Notes under the pieces: generated by a model
What the model was told of the DNA's origin: nothing
The model's database searches: none
What the model saw: only the letters and a program-made list of their open reading frames with translations
Shown: piece by piece, positions 60,056 to 64,000 of the stretch
How positions within the stretch are numbered: position 1 is the first letter of the stretch
Layout: every line of letters starts with the position of its first letter
Assembly (NCBI RefSeq): GCF_014898815.1
Contig: NW_026515497.1
Location: forward strand, 806,001-870,000
Direction: 5' to 3'
DNA length: 64,000 bases
Source of the DNA: Panonychus citri
Lineage: Eukaryota > Arthropoda > Arachnida > Trombidiformes > Tetranychidae
Made by a program: the position numbers and the translations under genes

Positions 60056-60441
60056 AGATATTGTGAGATATAAAGAGATGATGATAATGATGATGGTGAG
60101 AGAAGAGATGATGAGGTTCAAAATTAGAACAGAGAAGGTGATGAAAATGTAGCAAAAAATAACTAACAGTGTAGGCTTGGTTCTCATTTAGTCTTGGTTC
60201 TAATCTTGCATTTCCTCAGGTAGTTCATGAGGATTGATGATTCCTGGTACTGTCATTTGAAGTTTTCGTTTCTCGGCTTCTGTTACTCTCATGGCTTCTT
60301 CTCTTTCTTCGAGGTATAAGTCACTATCATCTTCACCCGCGAATTCCTGGAAAACAAATAAAAGAAATATAAATCAATTAGTTAAACAGTGAATGGAATG
60401 AAAAATAAACAAGTTATCAGCTGAACAATTATAAAATGAAA
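59491..60441. repeat. Duplicated XPO1 3' segment, copy A2
   Basis: It shares with A0 the extended left end (tgaatattgatccgtgaac onward), which A1 and A3 lack, plus the 3' UTR, a GA tract (59968-60052), the last exon and about 90 bases of the preceding intron. It diverges at about 60441. Confidence 0.9.
60200..60346 (-). pseudogene. XPO1: Orphan XPO1 last exon, intact frame
   Basis: 147 bases, same length and reading frame as the true last exon, with acceptor and stop preserved. No other XPO1 exons lie upstream within this unit. The next sequence upstream on the minus strand is the unrecognised 114-codon ORF, which ends TAA G|gtaagt just before this intron. A chimeric transcript is conceivable, but the stop precedes the splice. 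Confidence 0.85.
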
Positions 60442-60447
60442 CTTACC

Positions 60448-60792
60448 TTATTGTTGGCCAGCGGGAGGAGCGAGATCCAATCTCTTATTTTCCTCCCAGT
60501 CATCCAAATCAGGATGATTTAGAGCCCGAGCCGCTAGACCATAGGATTTCGATACAAGATCGTAAAAATTACGAGCTGATTGGAGATTCCAATCTTGCCC
60601 TTCATCAGCGAATCGTTTGAATGTGGGAAGAATATCTATTTCCCAATTGATTCGTCGATTACACTTACGTGTGTAGAAAGAGATGACAAGATTAACTTGC
60701 AAATCATTAAATTGATAGTCCATACTTGGTAAGTAAGTCTTTCTGAATAACGCTGAGACGTTCAATGTTGGAAGGAAACTTGTATCATACAT
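60448..60792 (-). CDS. Unrecognised 114-codon ORF
   Basis: ATG at 60792, stop at 60450-60448. The translation has mixed, protein-like composition and no low complexity: LPTLNVSALF, NLVISFYTRKCNRRINWE, NFYDLVSKSYGLAARAL and a C-terminal DLAPPAGQQ. It has no signal peptide or membrane segment. A donor-like gtaagt follows the stop by one base, so this may be the last coding exon of a gene whose 3' UTR is spliced, or an exon placed here by rearrangement. Its N-terminal half has a decayed relative at 58437-58625. I do not recognise the family. Confidence 0.5.
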   Translation of the reverse strand: MYDTSFLPTLNVSALFRKTYLPSMDYQFNDLQVNLVISFYTRKCNRRINWEIDILPTFKRFADEGQDWNLQSARNFYDLVSKSYGLAARALNHPDLDDWEENKRLDLAPPAGQQ

Positions 60793-61057
60793 TTTATACT
60801 AAGAGATAGGGAGAGAAAACAGAGATAAAAGTGAGAAAGAGGGAAAGGAAATATTCACAACCCTAAAGAATGAGATGAATAAAATAAGAAAAACAAAAAT
60901 AATTAAGGTATTGTAAGGTGGTTGTTACAAAAGCTCAACAAAAAAGACATGTAACCACACATACACACACACACTCTCACTCTATCTCTCTCTCTCACAC
61001 ACACACAAACACACCACAGGTAAAAGACACACTCAGGTTGTTGGTTTTGTAGCTTGT

Positions 61058-61058
<1 letters not shown>

Positions 61059-61103
<45 letters not shown>
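61059..61103. repeat. (GAT)n run, expanded relative to copy 1
   Basis: About fifteen GAT units where the first segment copy (53583-53614) has a short interrupted run. It lies in the XPO1 leader-intron equivalent. Confidence 0.9.
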
Positions 61104-61104
<1 letters not shown>

Positions 61105-61975
61105 AGTAGTAGTAGTAGTAGTTTTTGTTGTTATTGTAGGAAAAATAGAAAAGGAACAAAAAAGAAAGAGAAAAGAGGGAAAAATAGGAGAGAGAGAGGG
61201 AAAATAGGAGAGAGAGAGGGAAAATAGGAGAGAGACAAAAAGTGAGGGAAAAGAAATGATCCTTACCTCTTTGTTTTGATTGGAACAAACCGAATTTTGA
61301 TTGAGTTAAATGAACAAAGGGAAAGGTTTTTTTTTAATCGAGTCTGTGAAAAATTAGAAAAAAATAAGCAAAAAAAATATTCACCTTTGATAAGTAATCA
61401 TATCAGAAAATTGGGTAAAGAAAAAAAAGGAGAAAAGGAGAGAAGAACAAAGGGAAAAAAGAAAAAAATTTCTAAGATTGCAACATAAGGAATGTAAAAA
61501 AAACAAACAAACCTGAAAATGTGATTTCCTTTTTTAATTAACCTTATCAGCTAAACGATTAAATTATTGATGATAAACGATTAATGTCCGTGGTTAATTT
61601 GCTTTAATTACTCCCAAATTAACACAAGTTCAACTTCATGTGTTCACGTTAAGAGATGAAGAGAAACAGTTGGTTAAAGTAAAAGAAATAAACTCCACGT
61701 CCAATGAGAGAGATACAAAAAGAAAAGCGGTTAATTCGAATATCGCATTTTTTTTAATTTTTTTCTTTTTTCATTTATTACAATTAATTAACGAAAAACA
61801 GCCTGTTGATTGTTACTCCTATGGAAGTGGATTCACAAAATATGACACACATGAAGATATTAATAAGATTTATTTATTCTACCATTTTCTCGGCTTAATT
61901 GTTAGTCCTTTTAATTTGAAGATTGATTGTTGATCAAATTTTTCAGTTTTCGTTAAAATTTTTCGCTAACTTAAT

Positions 61976-63187
61976 TCAATGATTTAAACTCGAATCCCAA
62001 AAGGTTGGAATCTCTTCCCAGAGGTGAAAATGTTGCAATGTATTGAAATTAAATTCCGAATGTGAGTTGACGGCAAAAATTGGAGTCGATTCGTTACAGT
62101 TTTCATCCAGAGAAATTAATTCTTGGATCATCGGAGTAAATTGTTCATTAGTGATGATTAAACAATTGTCTGGTTTAGTTGAATTGAAATTTTTAACATT
62201 TCCCATGAAAACTTGATAATTTATCTCAAGTTTGCATTTAGATGATGGTAACAGTTGATGAAGATTTTGCTCTTGAGGTCCGGCGATTTTAATTATCTCA
62301 TGTAACTTATTAATGTCGATAATTTTTGTCTGATCAATTAGCGGTTTAAGGCCATTGTTGTGGTCGATTAAACTTGAATTCGGTAATTGGTCCAAGATAT
62401 TTTCCTTAGAACGAAGGTCATCATTAAGCTCTAATACGGTTGATTCTTCATCGAATATGATTGATGAATTTTCTCTCGGTTCCATTAATCGTTTGTACTC
62501 TGACCAATTTGCCGTTTTAGCGAAACTTGTCCCATTTAGAAACATTGGCCTTCGAAGTGGAGTAACGACCACTTGTAGATTGTTAAAATTTGATCTGCAA
62601 CTTGGTTTGTATGTAAGTCGATTGATCTTTTCATTCAAATGATCTGTGATTGTCTTAACATCAAGACTAGAATTGGATTGATCCTTTGTAAGTGATTTTT
62701 TATCATCACATTTAAATGATTTAAGTTTGAATCCTAAACGAGTTAAATAAGAGTAAATTTGGTAATTTCTTCCAAGTTGATTGTTCGATAAAATTAATTG
62801 GTATGCACTTTGAAGGCTTAATTGAGCTCCCATGTAGTTAACTAGAATAGATTCACATTCCATCAGGAAAATTGTCTCTTCAGGTGAATACATTAGTTGA
62901 TTGTTTTCCATAAATCCCATCCATGGAGATCGTTTCTTTGTACTAATCACTTTACTTGATTTACTTTCGGGAATCCATTCAGCTAATCCCATTTCATTAG
63001 AAGATCTCACTCGATCTCTTCCAAGTAATTCAAACCGATCTTCAAGTTGCCGATTAACTTCCTGTTCAATTGTCACCATTACACCAGGAGATGGAATCTC
63101 TTCTCGTTTGATTGACAAATTACTCGAGTTGAACCTTTGATGGAAAAAATTTCTCAATTTAATCAATTGATTTGAATAAATGTTCAT
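61976..63187 (-). pseudogene. TSEN54: 5'-truncated TSEN54 copy with a new in-frame ATG
   Basis: Residues 30 to the end of TSEN54 are kept and nearly identical to the full copy; the last residue is His in place of Tyr. A deletion of about 608 bp removed exon 1, the intron and the first ~29 codons. The break joins acctttg to gatgg at 63137 with 3-4 bases of microhomology. The fused sequence happens to stay open upstream to ATG 63187 (MNIYSNQLIKLRNFFH), so a 403-residue product is still encoded. The Sen54 core (AEWIPE, YSPEETIFLM, YSYLTRLGF) is intact. Whether it is expressed is unknown, because the original promoter is mostly gone. Confidence 0.85.
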
Positions 63188-63385
63188 TCCAACAATTAAA
63201 AGTTAATTGTGAAATTATAAGTTGAAGAAGAAAGAGAATCAACTAATCCGATGATATTGTGCCACTCATCAAATGTGTCATTATTATCCTTTGGATTGAT
63301 TTTGTAGTGTTGAAAATTATCAACAACTATCATCCGATGAATTTAGTTAATTGTTTGGTTGCATCTTAATTATGATTAAATCATT

Positions 63386-63507
63386 ATGGAAATACACAGA
63401 ACATATAGTGAAAGTTCATTGCCAAGTTTATTTTCCAATCTATTGTCCAAACGATCGGCACCATCGAACCTTAAATTACAACATCGACAAAAGGTCCAAC
63501 CTTCAAT
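63386..63507 (+). pseudogene. Second copy of the truncated divergent gene start
   Basis: Same sequence as 56355-56475 and cut at the same base by the junction to the XPO1 3' segment. Confidence 0.45.
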
Positions 63508-63867
63508 TCTCAACCACAAAAAATCACCTTTCAAGTGCTCAACTCATTTAAATACATTCAATTGTTTCCGTTTCATTTATTCATAAATGATTAACCACAA
63601 TTAAATTATTCACCGACCGATCATCAAAAGCTACAATCAACTAATCTCGAGATCAGAATCTAGCTAATTAACAAGATTAATTTAAGATCAGTGCAATTGA
63701 TTTTTGAACAAAGAAATTGATGAAACTCAATTTGAATTCATGTTGATTTGGTTTTATTTCAGCTTAAACCGTTGATTGTTGACATGATTAGTAATTCTTG
63801 TTGATCATTTGATTATAGTTACAAAGGTTTGTTTTTCATTGTTGTTCGCGAAATCTGGACACTTGAC

Positions 63868-63902
<35 letters not shown>

Positions 63903-64000
63903 TAAAGAGATAGAGATAGAGAGAGAGAGAGAGAGAGACACAGATATTGTGAGATATAAAGAGATGATGATAATGATGATGGTGAGAGAAGAAAAGAGAT
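63508..64000. repeat. Duplicated XPO1 3' segment, copy A3 (runs off window)
   Basis: Begins at the same junction as A1 and continues through the 3' UTR and a GA tract (63866-63938). The XPO1 last exon would begin a little beyond base 64000. A further array unit therefore starts here. Confidence 0.9.

Larger units (their letters stand above)
60884..63507. repeat. Duplicated XPO1-flank + TSEN54 segment, copy 2
   Basis: Copy of 53405-56475 with a longer GAT run (61059-61103), altered A/G-rich filler at 61190-61510 and a deletion of about 608 bp at 63137. It ends at the same breakpoint as copy 1, followed by A3. Confidence 0.92.

Overview
This window is nuclear DNA from an AT-rich eukaryote, almost certainly an arthropod. 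Genes are split by short GT-AG introns; donors are usually gtaag or gtaatt and acceptors are preceded by AT-rich tracts. Several products have clear animal orthologues: exportin-1, TSEN54, a THIK-type two-pore K+ channel, ERp29/windbeutel and SMIM12. A ten-exon secreted protein matches a family I know mainly from arthropods. A chelicerate (mite-like) source is my guess from the base composition and gene sizes; nothing in the window proves it. The non-coding DNA is dominated by caattaa/ttaattg words, ATC/GAT trinucleotide runs and GA/CT microsatellites.

Layout. 1-1545 (-): 5' part of a secreted Cys-rich protein that runs off the left edge. 3526-12588 (-): ten-exon secreted Cys-rich protein. 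12589-31900: about 19 kb with no convincing coding exon, but with a TATA/GC-box element at 18161 followed by a possible leader exon, and a foldback element at 30.2 kb. 31927-40575 (+): THIK-type K+ channel in two coding exons, with a 7.2 kb intron cutting the first selectivity-filter glycine codon. 41288-42932 (+): secreted protein with a Pro/Gln-rich tail, unrecognised. 43540-44784 (+): ERp29, apparently frameshifted at an A5 run. 45393-45671 (+): SMIM12. 46324-46488 (-): small secreted peptide. 47712-53160 (-): complete exportin-1 in ten coding exons (1072 residues). 55687-54334 (-): TSEN54.

The right quarter (47.0-64.0 kb) is a broken tandem array. A segment holding the XPO1 3' end, XPO1 body, XPO1 5' flank and TSEN54 ends at the same breakpoint at about 56475 and 63507, each time followed by another copy of the XPO1 3' end. 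The second unit has lost the XPO1 body. In its place are a repeat element with inverted arms, a remnant of an MFSD4-like transporter, an intact orphan XPO1 last exon and an unrecognised 114-codon ORF. Its TSEN54 copy is 5'-truncated by a deletion of about 608 bp. A different XPO1 tail copy carries frameshifts.

The conserved genes are unrelated housekeeping or signalling genes (nuclear export, tRNA intron splicing, ER secretory folding, K+ leak). They do not form a pathway. The most unusual content is the rearranged XPO1/TSEN54 array and the two secreted Cys-rich proteins at the left end.
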